DNA of 64,000 nt, from assembly GCF_003353015.1 (NCBI RefSeq), contig NZ_QREM01000009.1, positions 79,318 to 143,317 on the forward strand, given 5' to 3'. The translations under genes were made by a program, and so were the position numbers. Below the pieces are notes generated by a model, which was given only the letters and a program-made list of their open reading frames with translations, did not search any database and was not told where the DNA came from. Below, piece by piece: positions 25,155 through 34,121 of the stretch (position 1 is the first letter of the stretch; each line of letters begins with the position of its first letter). This DNA is from Xanthomonas arboricola (GTDB taxonomy: Bacteria > Pseudomonadota > Gammaproteobacteria > Xanthomonadales > Xanthomonadaceae).

Positions 25155-27527
25155 ATGTCCAATCCGTTGCTAGTCCGTCGTGCTGCCGTGCTCGGTGCCG
25201 GCGTCATGGGCGCGCAGATCGCCGCGCATCTCACCAACGCCGGTGTCGACACCGTGCTGTTCGACCTGCCCGCCAAGGAAGGTCCTGCCGACGGCATCGT
25301 GCTCAAGGCCATCGCCAACCTGGGCAAGCTCAGCCCTGCCCCGCTCGCCAGCAAGGCGCTGGCCGAGGCGATCACCCCCGCCAACTACGAGAGCGGCCTG
25401 GAGCAGCTGCGCGATTGCGACCTGATCATCGAGGCGATCGCCGAGCGCATGGACTGGAAGCAGGACCTGTACAAGAAGATCGCCCCGTTCGTGGCCGAGC
25501 ATGCCGTACTGGCCTCCAATACCTCGGGCCTGGGCATCAACAAGCTTTCCGACGTGCTGCCCGAGCAGTTGCGTCACCGCTTCTGCGGCGTGCATTTCTT
25601 CAACCCGCCGCGCTACATGCACCTGGCCGAACTGATTCCCGCAAAGGGCACCGACAAGGCCGTGCTGGAAGGCCTGGAGAGCTTCCTGGTCACCACCCTG
25701 GGCAAGGGCGTGGTGTATGCGAAGGACACCCCGAACTTCATCGGCAACCGCATTGGCGTGTTCTCGATCCTGTCCACCATCCATCACACCGCCGAGTTCG
25801 GCCTGGGCTTCGATGAAGTCGACGCGCTGACCGGCCCGCTGGTCGGGCGCCCGAAGTCGGCGACCTACCGCACCTCGGACGTGGTCGGCCTGGACACCAT
25901 GGCGCACGTGATCAAGACCATGGGCGACACCCTGCCCGACGATCCGTGGCACCAGTATTTCAAGTCGCCGAAGTGGCTGGAGGCGCTGATCGGCAAGGGC
26001 GCGCTCGGCCAGAAGGTCGGCGCCGGCATCTTCCGCAAGGTCGGCAAGGACATCGTGGTGCTGGACCTGGAGAAGCAGGATTACAGGACCGCCGACCGCA
26101 GCGCCGCGCCGGAAGTGGCCGAGATCCTCAAGATCAAGAACCCGGCCGAGAAGTTCGCCAAATTGCGCGAGAGCCAGCACCCGCAGGCACAGTTCCTGTG
26201 GGCCACGTTCCGCGACCTGTTCCACTACAGCGCCTACCACCTGGCCGATATTGCCGAGACCGCGCGCGACGTGGACCTGGCGATCCGCTGGGGCTACGGC
26301 TGGTCGCTTGGCCCGTTCGAGACCTGGCAGGCCGCCGGCTGGAAGCAGGTGGCGCAGTGGATTGCCGAAGATATCTCCAACGGCAAGAGCATGAGCAGCG
26401 CGCCGTTGCCGAACTGGGTGTTCGACGGCCGCGACGGCGTGCATGCGGGCGAAGGCTCGTACAGCCCGGCGCGCGATGCCAAGCTGCCGCGCTCGGCGCT
26501 GCCGGTGTACAAGCGCCAGCGCTTCCCCGATCCGCTGCTGGGCGAGCAGTTCTCGCCGGGCGAGACGGTGTTCGAAAACGACGGCGTGCGCATGTGGCAC
26601 GACGGTGACGACATCGCCGTGGTCAGCTTCAAGACCAAGATGAACACCGTCTCCGACCACGTGCTCAATGGCTTGCAGGAAGTGGTCGGCCGCGCCGAGA
26701 AGGACTTCGCCGGGCTGGTGATCTGGCAGCAGAAGGAACCCTTCTCCGCCGGCGCCGATCTGGCCGGCGCGCTGGGCCTGTTGCAGGCCGGCAAGGTCGA
26801 TGCGTTCGAAGCGCTGGTCGCCAACTTCCAGGCCACCAGCCAGCGCATCAAGTATGCGCAGGTGCCGGTGATTTCGGCGGTGCGCGGGCTGGCGCTGGGC
26901 GGCGGCTGCGAGTTCCAGATGCATAGCGCCAAGACCGTGGCCTCGCTGGAAAGCTACATCGGCCTGGTCGAAGCCGGCGTCGGCCTGCTGCCGGCCGGCG
27001 GCGGGCTGAAGGAAATCGCCGCGCGCGCCTCGGTCGCGGCAGGTCCGGGCGGCGACGTGTTCGCCGAGCTGAAGAAGACCTTCGAAACCATCGCGATGGC
27101 CAAGGTCTCCAACTCGGCGGTCAACGCCCAGGAACTGGGCCTGCTGCGCACCACCGACAAGGTGGTGTTCAACAGCTTCGAGGCCTTGCACATCGCCAAG
27201 GCCGAAGCGCGCGCACTGGCCGAAGGCGGCTACCGCGCCCCGCTGCCGGCACGCCGCATCCAGGTCGCCGGCGACGTCGGCATCGCCACCTTCAAGATGC
27301 TGCTGGTCAACATGCTGGAAGGCCGTTTCATCAGCGAATACGACTATGAAATCGCCACCCGCATCGCCACGGTGATGTGCGGCGGCGAAGTCGATCGCGG
27401 CGCGCTGGTCGACGAGGAATGGCTGCTCAAGCTGGAGCGCAAGCACTTCGTCGAACTGGCCCAGCAGGAAAAAACCCAGGCGCGGATTGGGCACATGCTC
27501 AAGACGGGCAAGCCGTTGAGGAACTGA
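25155..27527 (+). CDS. fadB: 3-hydroxyacyl-CoA dehydrogenase/enoyl-CoA hydratase, FadN-type order
   Basis: A bifunctional beta-oxidation enzyme of 790 residues. The NAD-binding 3-hydroxyacyl-CoA dehydrogenase comes first (VLGAGVMGAQIAAHL near residue 11; SNTSGLGINKL; HFFNPPRYM), and the enoyl-CoA hydratase/isomerase domain comes last (about residues 480-640, FSAGADLAG and RGLALGGGCEFQMH). E. coli FadB has the opposite order, so this is the FadN-like architecture. It is followed by the thiolase fadA after 162 bp that contain a GGGATTN repeat element. Substrates are probably long-chain acyl-CoAs. Confidence 0.93.
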   Translation: MSNPLLVRRAAVLGAGVMGAQIAAHLTNAGVDTVLFDLPAKEGPADGIVLKAIANLGKLSPAPLASKALAEAITPANYESGLEQLRDCDLIIEAIAERMDWKQDLYKKIAPFVAEHAVLASNTSGLGINKLSDVLPEQLRHRFCGVHFFNPPRYMHLAELIPAKGTDKAVLEGLESFLVTTLGKGVVYAKDTPNFIGNRIGVFSILSTIHHTAEFGLGFDEVDALTGPLVGRPKSATYRTSDVVGLDTMAHVIKTMGDTLPDDPWHQYFKSPKWLEALIGKGALGQKVGAGIFRKVGKDIVVLDLEKQDYRTADRSAAPEVAEILKIKNPAEKFAKLRESQHPQAQFLWATFRDLFHYSAYHLADIAETARDVDLAIRWGYGWSLGPFETWQAAGWKQVAQWIAEDISNGKSMSSAPLPNWVFDGRDGVHAGEGSYSPARDAKLPRSALPVYKRQRFPDPLLGEQFSPGETVFENDGVRMWHDGDDIAVVSFKTKMNTVSDHVLNGLQEVVGRAEKDFAGLVIWQQKEPFSAGADLAGALGLLQAGKVDAFEALVANFQATSQRIKYAQVPVISAVRGLALGGGCEFQMHSAKTVASLESYIGLVEAGVGLLPAGGGLKEIAARASVAAGPGGDVFAELKKTFETIAMAKVSNSAVNAQELGLLRTTDKVVFNSFEALHIAKAEARALAEGGYRAPLPARRIQVAGDVGIATFKMLLVNMLEGRFISEYDYEIATRIATVMCGGEVDRGALVDEEWLLKLERKHFVELAQQEKTQARIGHMLKTGKPLRN

Positions 27528-27530
27528 GAT

Positions 27531-27676
27531 TCGGGAGTCGGGATTGGGGATTCGTAACAGCGGGTCCCCTGCCCTCCACCATTCTCGCTTCCACCAAATT
27601 CATCCGCCGGGCAGGACCATTCGGACATCGGGATTCGCTTTGACGAATCCCCAATCCCGAATCCCCAATCCCGGCT
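27531..27676. repeat. GGGATTN-array inverted element between fadB and fadA
   Basis: The left arm starts four bases after the fadB stop and carries three GGG tracts spaced by four bases, then GTAACAGC. The right arm (27642-27676) is the complementary array with four CCC tracts. Similar elements lie at 55339, 58314 and 62704. The element sits inside an operon and could form hairpin or G-quadruplex structures in DNA or RNA. Confidence 0.75.
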
Positions 27677-27689
27677 ACCGGAGATAGCC

Positions 27690-28895
27690 ATGAGCAAGCA
27701 GATTCAAGAAGCCTACATCGTCGCCGCCACGCGTACGCCGGTGGGCAAGGCGCCCAAGGGCGTGTTCCGCAACACCCGTCCCGACGACATGCTGGCGCAC
27801 GTGTTGCGCGCAGTGGTGGCGCAGGCGCCGGGCATCGATCTGTCGCGGATCGACGATGCCATCATCGGTTGCGCGATGCCCGAGGGCGAGCAAGGCATGA
27901 ACGTGGCACGCATCGGCGTATTGCTCGCCGGCCTGCCCAATACCGTGGCCGGCCAGACCATCAATCGCTTCTGTTCGTCCGGTATCCAGGCGGTGGCGAT
28001 GGCGGCCGACCAGATCCGCCTGGGCAATGCCGACCTGATGCTGGCCGGCGGCACCGAGTCGATGTCGATGGTGCCGATGATGGGCAACAAGGTCGCCATG
28101 TCGCCGAACGTGTTCGCCGACGACCATGTCGCCATCGCCTACGGCATGGGCATCACCGCCGAGAAAGTGGCCGAGGAATGGAAGGTCTCGCGCGAGGACC
28201 AGGATGCGTTTGCGCTGGCATCGCATCAGAAGGCGATTGCCGCCATTGCCGCAGGCGAGTTCCGCGACGAGATCACTCCGTACGAAATCCTGTCGCACCA
28301 GCCCGACCTGGCCGGCAATGTCATCGCGCTGCGCAAGCGCCTGGTCGACACCGACGAAGGCCCGCGCCCGGACAGCTCGCTCGAAGGCCTGGCCAAGCTG
28401 CGCCCGGTGTTCCGCAACGGCCAGTTCGGCGGCAGCGTCACCGCCGGCAACTCCTCGCAGATGAGCGATGGTGCCGGTGCGGTGCTGCTGGCCTCGGAGC
28501 AGGCAATCAAGGATTACGGCCTGACGCCGCTGGCGCGTTTCGTCAGCTTCTCGGTGGCCGGCGTGCGTCCGGAAGTGATGGGTATCGGTCCGATCGCAGC
28601 CATTCCCAAGGCGCTCAAGCAGGCCGGCCTGAGCAAGGACCAGATCGACTGGATCGAGCTCAACGAAGCTTTCGCCGCGCAGGCCTTGGCGGTTATCCGC
28701 GACAGCCAACTGGACCCGGCCAAGGTCAACCCGCTCGGCGGCGCCATCGCCCTGGGTCACCCGCTGGGCGCCACCGGTGCGATCCGTGCCGCCACCCTGG
28801 TGCACGGCCTGCGCCGTCGCCAGCAGAAGTACGGCATGGTCACCATGTGCATCGGCACCGGCATGGGTGCGGCCGGCATCATCGAAGCGCTGTAA
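27690..28895 (+). CDS. fadA: Acetyl-CoA acyltransferase (3-ketoacyl-CoA thiolase)
   Basis: The thiolase cleaves 3-ketoacyl-CoA, completing the beta-oxidation cycle begun by the adjacent bifunctional enzyme. The 401-residue product has the active-site Cys in N-R-F-C-S-S-G (near residue 92), the GGTESMS motif, and the C-terminal NPLGGAIALGHPLGATGA and C-I-G-T-G-M-G-A-A-G blocks with the catalytic His and Cys. Confidence 0.97.
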   Translation: MSKQIQEAYIVAATRTPVGKAPKGVFRNTRPDDMLAHVLRAVVAQAPGIDLSRIDDAIIGCAMPEGEQGMNVARIGVLLAGLPNTVAGQTINRFCSSGIQAVAMAADQIRLGNADLMLAGGTESMSMVPMMGNKVAMSPNVFADDHVAIAYGMGITAEKVAEEWKVSREDQDAFALASHQKAIAAIAAGEFRDEITPYEILSHQPDLAGNVIALRKRLVDTDEGPRPDSSLEGLAKLRPVFRNGQFGGSVTAGNSSQMSDGAGAVLLASEQAIKDYGLTPLARFVSFSVAGVRPEVMGIGPIAAIPKALKQAGLSKDQIDWIELNEAFAAQALAVIRDSQLDPAKVNPLGGAIALGHPLGATGAIRAATLVHGLRRRQQKYGMVTMCIGTGMGAAGIIEAL

Positions 28896-29238
28896 GTCGC
28901 CAGTTGCGAGATCGGCCGCCAAGCCGATCTCGCAACGTCGACGCGGCTGTCAATCAAGCAGGGCGCGCGCAAGCGCGCCTTCTTCATGCGCAAGTGCCGG
29001 CGGTCGTCAGCGACTGCTGGCGACACCATCTATCCGTTACAGCGCCCGGTAGGCACGCCGGCCAAGCCTTGCGTTGGGAGCATGGCTCCTGATGGGCATT
29101 GCCACTACCGCCCGGTCGCGCCTGCGGCAATGACGCCCAGAAGATGCCAGCCGTTGGACAGCCAGCGCGGCGCACACACGCAATGCCACCGCATCCCGGC
29201 CCTGGCGTCACTCCCCCGATGACACGGCAGAGCTGCGC
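28896..29238. other. 343-bp gap between fadA and crcB
   Basis: It contains a GGCGCGC-N4-GCGCGCC hairpin at 28962-28979 followed by TTCTTC, a weak plus-strand terminator for fadA. The rest shows no gene, promoter or repeat I can support. Confidence 0.5.
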
Positions 29239-29640
29239 CTAGCGCGCCACCAGCCATTGACCGGTACGCGCACCGAGGAATACCAGCGCCAGTCCGGCCA
29301 CCAGCGTGATGGCCAGATACACGCCGATCATCGCGGAACGGTCGCTGCGTGCGAACACCAGGCATTCCATCATCAATGACGAGAACGTGGTCAGCCCGCC
29401 GATCACGCCGACGATCAACAAGGCCCGCAGTGGCCAGCTCGACGGTCCGCGCGCATCCAGCCAGACCAGCAGCACGCCGGCGACGAAGGAGCCGAGCAGG
29501 TTCACCGTCAGCGTGCCCCACGGAAATCCGTTGCCCAAGCGCTGCAGCAACGAGGCGCCAATGGCAAAGCGCAGGCCGGAACCCAGCGCGCCGCCGGTCA
29601 TCGCCAGAAGCAGTTGCTGCCACCACACCGGTGCGTTCAT
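29239..29640 (-). CDS. crcB: Fluoride channel/exporter CrcB (Fluc)
   Basis: A 133-residue dual-topology membrane protein with four helices that exports fluoride. It shows the family motifs [10 protein letters not shown] near residue 16, P-W-G-T-L-x-V-N-x-x-G-S-F near residue 40 and GGLTTFSS near residue 80, including the Na+/fluoride-binding T-T-F-S region. A fluoride riboswitch precedes it, so the gene has its own ligand control although it follows rarA in the same direction. Confidence 0.96.
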   Translation of the reverse strand: MNAPVWWQQLLLAMTGGALGSGLRFAIGASLLQRLGNGFPWGTLTVNLLGSFVAGVLLVWLDARGPSSWPLRALLIVGVIGGLTTFSSLMMECLVFARSDRSAMIGVYLAITLVAGLALVFLGARTGQWLVAR

Positions 29641-29756
29641 GTGCGCACTCGGCAGGCGGCCGAAGGGGTTTTCAACGACGTGTCGTGCATGGTCGGCAGC
29701 ATCCAGATCCTGGGCAAGAAACGATGCCGGGGCACAGGCCTGCCGCCCCGGCGGGG

Positions 29757-29820
29757 GTGGGCAGGCATCATCAGCGCGCAGACTGCGTGCGGTTCAAGGA
29801 GGAATGCCATCTCCTGCGCG
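29757..29820 (-). promoter_or_regulatory. Fluoride riboswitch (crcB motif)
   Basis: The minus-strand RNA contains GGAGATGGCATTCCTCC (29814-29798), AACCGC, a short stem, then CTGATGATGCC, matching the crcB aptamer as known from Pseudomonas syringae. GGCAT in the first loop can form the defining pseudoknot with ATGCC. Downstream, an 8-bp GC stem (29752-29745 with 29733-29726) leads into a T-rich stretch and its loop carries GGCAGGC, complementary to the aptamer's 3' end, so this is the likely expression platform. Confidence 0.92.
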
Positions 29821-29825
29821 GCCGA

Positions 29826-31199
29826 TTATGCCGTGGGCTTGCCGCCCTTGTCAGCCCGCGCCTGTTCGCGCGCGGCGCGCAGGCGGTCGAGCTTTTCCTT
29901 GAGCTTGATTTCCAGCCCGCGCGGCACCGGGTTGTAGTAGACCCGCTCGCCCATCGCATCCGGAAAGCCGGTCTGGTCCAGCGCGATCCCGCCTTCGGCA
30001 TCGTGGTCGTACTGATAATCCTGCCCGTAGCCGAGCGTCTTCATCAGCCTGGTCGGCGCATTGCGCAGATGCAGCGGCACCTCCTGCGTCCCGGTGGCGC
30101 GCACCTCGGCCTTGGCCTGGTTGAAGGCGGCATAGCCGGCATTGGACTTGGCGGTGCTGGCCAGATACAGCACCAGTTGCGCAAACGCCAGTTCGCCTTC
30201 CGGGCTGCCCAGACGCTCGTAGATGTCCCAGGCTTCCAGCGCCATGCTCTGCGCGCGCGGATCGGCCAGGCCGATATCCTCGATCGCCATGCGGGTCAGC
30301 CGACGTGCCAGGTACGCCGGGTCGCAGCCGCCGTCGAGCATGCGGGTGAGCCAGTAAAGCGCGGCATCCGGATTGGAACTGCGCACCGATTTGTGCAGCG
30401 CCGAGATCTGGTCGTAGAACTGCTCGCCGTTCTTGTCGAACCGACGCGTGCGGTCGGCCAGCACCTGCAGCAGCGTCTGCGGGGTGATCTGGCCACCCTC
30501 GCCGCCTGCCAGTTCCGCGGCGATCTCCAGCAGGGTCAATGCGCGGCGCACGTCGCCGTCGGCGGCGCTGGCAATTTCCAGCAGCGCGGCATCGCTGACC
30601 TGGAGCGTTTCCTGCCCCAGCCCGCGCTCCGGATCATGCAGGGCCCGCTGCAAGGCCTCGACGATGTCCTGCGGCAAAACGCCTTCCAGCACGTGCACGC
30701 GACAGCGCGACAACAATGCGGAATTCAATTCGAACGAGGGATTTTCGGTCGTCGCACCGACGAACAGGATGGTGCCGCGCTCGATATGCGGCAGGAATGC
30801 ATCCTGCTGCGCCTTGTTGAAGCGGTGCACCTCATCGACGAACAACACCGTGCGGCGGCCGCTGGCGAAACGCTGCGCGGCCTCGGCCAGGACCTGCCGC
30901 ACCTCCGGCAAACCCGACAACACCGCCGAGATCGCCTTGAATTCGGCATCGGCGTAATGCGCCAGCAGCAACGCCAGGGTGGTCTTGCCGCAGCCGGGCG
31001 GGCCCCACAGGATCATCGAATGCACGCGGCCGGATTCCACCGCGCGTCGCAATGCGCTGCCGGGGGCGAGCAGACGCTTCTGCCCCACCATCTCGTCGAG
31101 GGTGCGCGGACGCATGCGCTCGGCCAGCGGGCGCAGATGCTCGCCGTCTACGCTGAGCAGATCGGCTTCGGGAGCGATGGGGAGCTTGGTTCGTGCCAC
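29826..31199 (-). CDS. rarA: Replication-associated recombination protein A (RarA/MgsA)
   Basis: A 457-residue AAA+ ATPase of the clamp-loader family that acts at stalled forks. Walker A is WGPPGCGKTTLALLL (near residue 66), Walker B LFVDEVHRFNKAQQDAFLP, and sensor 1 GATTENPSFE; the C-terminal tetramerisation region is present. It follows lolA in the conserved ftsK-lolA-rarA order. Confidence 0.96.
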   Translation of the reverse strand: MARTKLPIAPEADLLSVDGEHLRPLAERMRPRTLDEMVGQKRLLAPGSALRRAVESGRVHSMILWGPPGCGKTTLALLLAHYADAEFKAISAVLSGLPEVRQVLAEAAQRFASGRRTVLFVDEVHRFNKAQQDAFLPHIERGTILFVGATTENPSFELNSALLSRCRVHVLEGVLPQDIVEALQRALHDPERGLGQETLQVSDAALLEIASAADGDVRRALTLLEIAAELAGGEGGQITPQTLLQVLADRTRRFDKNGEQFYDQISALHKSVRSSNPDAALYWLTRMLDGGCDPAYLARRLTRMAIEDIGLADPRAQSMALEAWDIYERLGSPEGELAFAQLVLYLASTAKSNAGYAAFNQAKAEVRATGTQEVPLHLRNAPTRLMKTLGYGQDYQYDHDAEGGIALDQTGFPDAMGERVYYNPVPRGLEIKLKEKLDRLRAAREQARADKGGKPTA

Positions 31200-31274
31200 G
31201 CGGCATTGTATCGCGTCAGCCCACGCCCTTCTGCGAAGAAGGCCATGGGCTGCGTGGATGCTGCAGGCGATGGC

Positions 31275-31904
31275 TTACTGCGCGTCGCCGACCACGTCCA
31301 CGCCTTTGCCCGGGGTGTAGCGGAAGGTGTCGGCAGCGAATGCCGGATTGCGCTTCCAGCCGCTGAAGCTGATCGCGGTGCGCTGGCCGACCGCATCGAC
31401 CACTTCCATCCTGGCCAGGCCGTCCTTGCCGAACCCCAGCGAGGCCATCTGGAAGCTGGCCTCGGTGTCGACCTTGGGCGTCAGCGACAGCCACTGCAGT
31501 CCGTCGCGTGGCGCGGCTTCTTCGCTGACGTCGTACTGCTTGTCCAGGCGCGCCGGGTCGATCAATGCGACCAGGGGGCTGTTCTGTTCTTCGCTGCCCT
31601 GCGCGCGCACGGTCACCTGCTCCAGGTCCGGGTCGAACACCCAGACCTTCTTGCCGTCGGCCACGATCAGTTGCCGGTACGGCTTGGCGTACTCCCAACG
31701 GAACTGGCGCGGCGCCGACAATGCCACCCGCCCGCTCGCGCGCTCCTTGACCCGGCCATTGGCATCGGAAACCTGCTGGCTGAACTGCCCGTCCAGGCCT
31801 TTCAGCCCGCGCGTGAACGTATCCAGCTCCTGGCGCGCGCCGGCGAACGCGGTGCCGGCGAACAGGGCGGTGGCGAGGACGGCATAACGGAGCTGGCGAT
31901 GCAT
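31275..31904 (-). CDS. lolA: Outer-membrane lipoprotein carrier protein LolA
   Basis: A periplasmic chaperone that carries lipoproteins from LolCDE to LolB. The 209-residue product has a signal peptide (MHRQLRYAVLATALFAGTAF, then A-G), followed by LKGLDGQFSQQV and the P-R-Q-F-R-W-E-Y segment typical of LolA. It lies between a transglutaminase-like gene and rarA. Confidence 0.95.
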   Translation of the reverse strand: MHRQLRYAVLATALFAGTAFAGARQELDTFTRGLKGLDGQFSQQVSDANGRVKERASGRVALSAPRQFRWEYAKPYRQLIVADGKKVWVFDPDLEQVTVRAQGSEEQNSPLVALIDPARLDKQYDVSEEAAPRDGLQWLSLTPKVDTEASFQMASLGFGKDGLARMEVVDAVGQRTAISFSGWKRNPAFAADTFRYTPGKGVDVVGDAQ

Positions 31905-32001
31905 CGCGGTGTTCCAGAAAGGGAATGCGGGAATTCTGATACTTCGTAGATGAATGGGCGAGCGCTATCGCATGATGCGTTCAGATCGCGGCGACAAGCG
32001 G

Positions 32002-33936
32002 TCAGTCCATTCCCGGTGCGGTCTGCACCCTGGACAGATCGCCATACACGATCTGCCCGCGAAAACCGCGCCGCACCTGCTGGTAGAGCTCGCGAAACGC
32101 GCGGTAATCCTGCGGCTGACACAGCGCCTGCGGCCCTCGCACCGCAGCGCGCTGCAACCGGTGCACCGCCGTCACCGTCTGGCCCTGGCGCGTCCACGCG
32201 ACCGCGTACTCGCCAGCGGCATTGCGAAAGCGGCGGCTGCGCGGGATCGCGATGATCGGCACCGTCGCCGGGAAGCTCACCACATAGGTCTCTTCGCGCA
32301 CGCTGTCGTTGCAGTAGAACGAGGTCAGGTTGTCGTCGGCCGAGGTGGTCGTGTAGATGCCGCGGGTGGATTCGGCGCCAGGCATGTCCGGCAAGGTCAT
32401 GCCGCCGACCACCGAAAAATCCACTGCGTCGTCGGCCTGGAACGCGTAGCGATAGTTGAACGGCGCATCCAGGTCCAGCGGGTCGCCCTGGATCAGCAGA
32501 TCGCCGGTGCCATCGAAGCCGGACTGCGCAATGATCGACTCCTCGATGCGATTGCGGTTTTGCGCATTGAGCTGCACGAACATCGCCCGCAGCCCCACCT
32601 CGCCGGTCTGCCCGCTGTCGAGCGTGGTCAGGCCGTGCAGCCCACCCTCGGGGGTAAAGCGGTACTCGGTACGCGCGACATAGCGATTGACCTTGCGATC
32701 GTTGGGCGGGGTATGCGTGACCTTGCCGTCCAGCGTATGCACCACCGGCGCACCCAGGTCGCCGGCCGGCAACTGGCCGAAGCGCGCATAGGGGTTGGTC
32801 GAATCCACATACAGGTCGAACGCCGGGATGTAGGTGATGGCGTGGTTGAAACGCCCAAGCACCGGAATCGGCGGCAGCGTCGGCCCGCCTTCGGCACCGA
32901 TCAGCACCGGTGTGCTGGCGATGCCCTTGGCCGCCAGCAAGGCTTCCAGGATCACGGTGTGGTCCTTGCAGTCGCCATAGTGGTTGGCCAGGATGCTGTC
33001 GGCGCCATTGGGCTCCAGCCCGCCGTTGCCCAGGTACACCGCCACGTAGCGGATATTGCGCGCCACCCACGCGTACAACGCGGCGGCCTGCGCGCGCGGC
33101 GCGTCGATGCCGCGGGTCACCTCGTCGGCCAGCGCCTGGATCGCCGGCGTCACCGCAGCGGCGCGGCCGCCCTTGACGTGATAGGCCAGGCCCATCTGCG
33201 ACCAGCTGTCGAAGGTGCTGGCCATCAGGGTGGGGCTGAATTCCCAGGTCGCCGCGCTCCAGTTCTGGTTCTTCATCGGCGTGGTGCGCTGATAGCGCCA
33301 CTCCCAGCGCGCCTGGTCGCCGCGCACCACCGGCCTGGTCCCGCCCTGCAGCCCGCGCACCGACAAATGCATCGGCAATGCCTTTGGCGCCACCAGCGTG
33401 ACCACCGCGTCGTCGTATTGCGCGAACACGCTGAAGGTTTCCCACAGGCTGAAATACCCGGGGAAGTACGGCGTGTTCTGCGCCCGCCGCACGCGATAGA
33501 CGATGCGCGCGCCCGGCGCCAGGTTCGGGAACACCACCACCTTGACCTTGCGGTCGGCATACATCGCCGCCGCCGCACTGGAATAGCTCTCCTGGGTGTA
33601 GATCTTGTCGGACGCCACGTCCTGGCGCAGTCCTTCGGCGGTGACGGTGTAGGCCTGCAGCACCTCCAGGGTTTCCATCTTCTCGCTGAAGCTCAGCCGC
33701 ACCTGGCTGAACTGCTCCACCGCCGATTTGGTCTTGAGCAGGATCTCGTACTCGTCGGTCTCCACGCTGCTGGCGTCGGCACGCACTTCGTAGTCGGCGC
33801 GATAGCGCACGAAGCTGTAGTTGGTGTCGGCCTGCGCGCGCGCCGCGGCGGCAGCAGGCGCGGGCTGTTGCTGGGCCTGGGCCAGCAACGGCAATGGGAT
33901 CAGCAGCAGGAGCAGCAACACGGAACGACGCAGCAT
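32002..33936 (-). CDS. Exported DUF3857/transglutaminase-like protein
   Basis: A 644-residue protein with a signal peptide (MLRRSVLLLLLLIPLPLLAQ), an N-terminal DUF3857 domain and a transglutaminase/cysteine-protease-like core with the apparent triad Cys in Y-G-D-C-K-D-H (near residue 335), His in RFNHAITY and Asp in L-Y-V-D-S-T. The C-terminal third is beta-rich. Substrate unknown; such proteins are periplasmic. It interrupts the ftsK-lolA neighbourhood seen in enterics. The ATG at 33936 gives a clean signal peptide. Confidence 0.85.
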   Translation of the reverse strand: MLRRSVLLLLLLIPLPLLAQAQQQPAPAAAAARAQADTNYSFVRYRADYEVRADASSVETDEYEILLKTKSAVEQFSQVRLSFSEKMETLEVLQAYTVTAEGLRQDVASDKIYTQESYSSAAAAMYADRKVKVVVFPNLAPGARIVYRVRRAQNTPYFPGYFSLWETFSVFAQYDDAVVTLVAPKALPMHLSVRGLQGGTRPVVRGDQARWEWRYQRTTPMKNQNWSAATWEFSPTLMASTFDSWSQMGLAYHVKGGRAAAVTPAIQALADEVTRGIDAPRAQAAALYAWVARNIRYVAVYLGNGGLEPNGADSILANHYGDCKDHTVILEALLAAKGIASTPVLIGAEGGPTLPPIPVLGRFNHAITYIPAFDLYVDSTNPYARFGQLPAGDLGAPVVHTLDGKVTHTPPNDRKVNRYVARTEYRFTPEGGLHGLTTLDSGQTGEVGLRAMFVQLNAQNRNRIEESIIAQSGFDGTGDLLIQGDPLDLDAPFNYRYAFQADDAVDFSVVGGMTLPDMPGAESTRGIYTTTSADDNLTSFYCNDSVREETYVVSFPATVPIIAIPRSRRFRNAAGEYAVAWTRQGQTVTAVHRLQRAAVRGPQALCQPQDYRAFRELYQQVRRGFRGQIVYGDLSRVQTAPGMD

Positions 33937-34121
33937 GGGCCTTGAATCGCGGCGGACCGGAGCGGCCCTCGTGCAACAGGGTAGCCGGTGCACGCCACAG
34001 CGTCAGGCACCGGCCTCCAACATCCCCGCATCCCTGCGCGCAGACACGCACGGGCAACCCGGATCAGCGCGCAATCCGCTGCCACCGGCAGGCGGACCTG
34101 CGCCGCGTTGCCGGCCACCGG

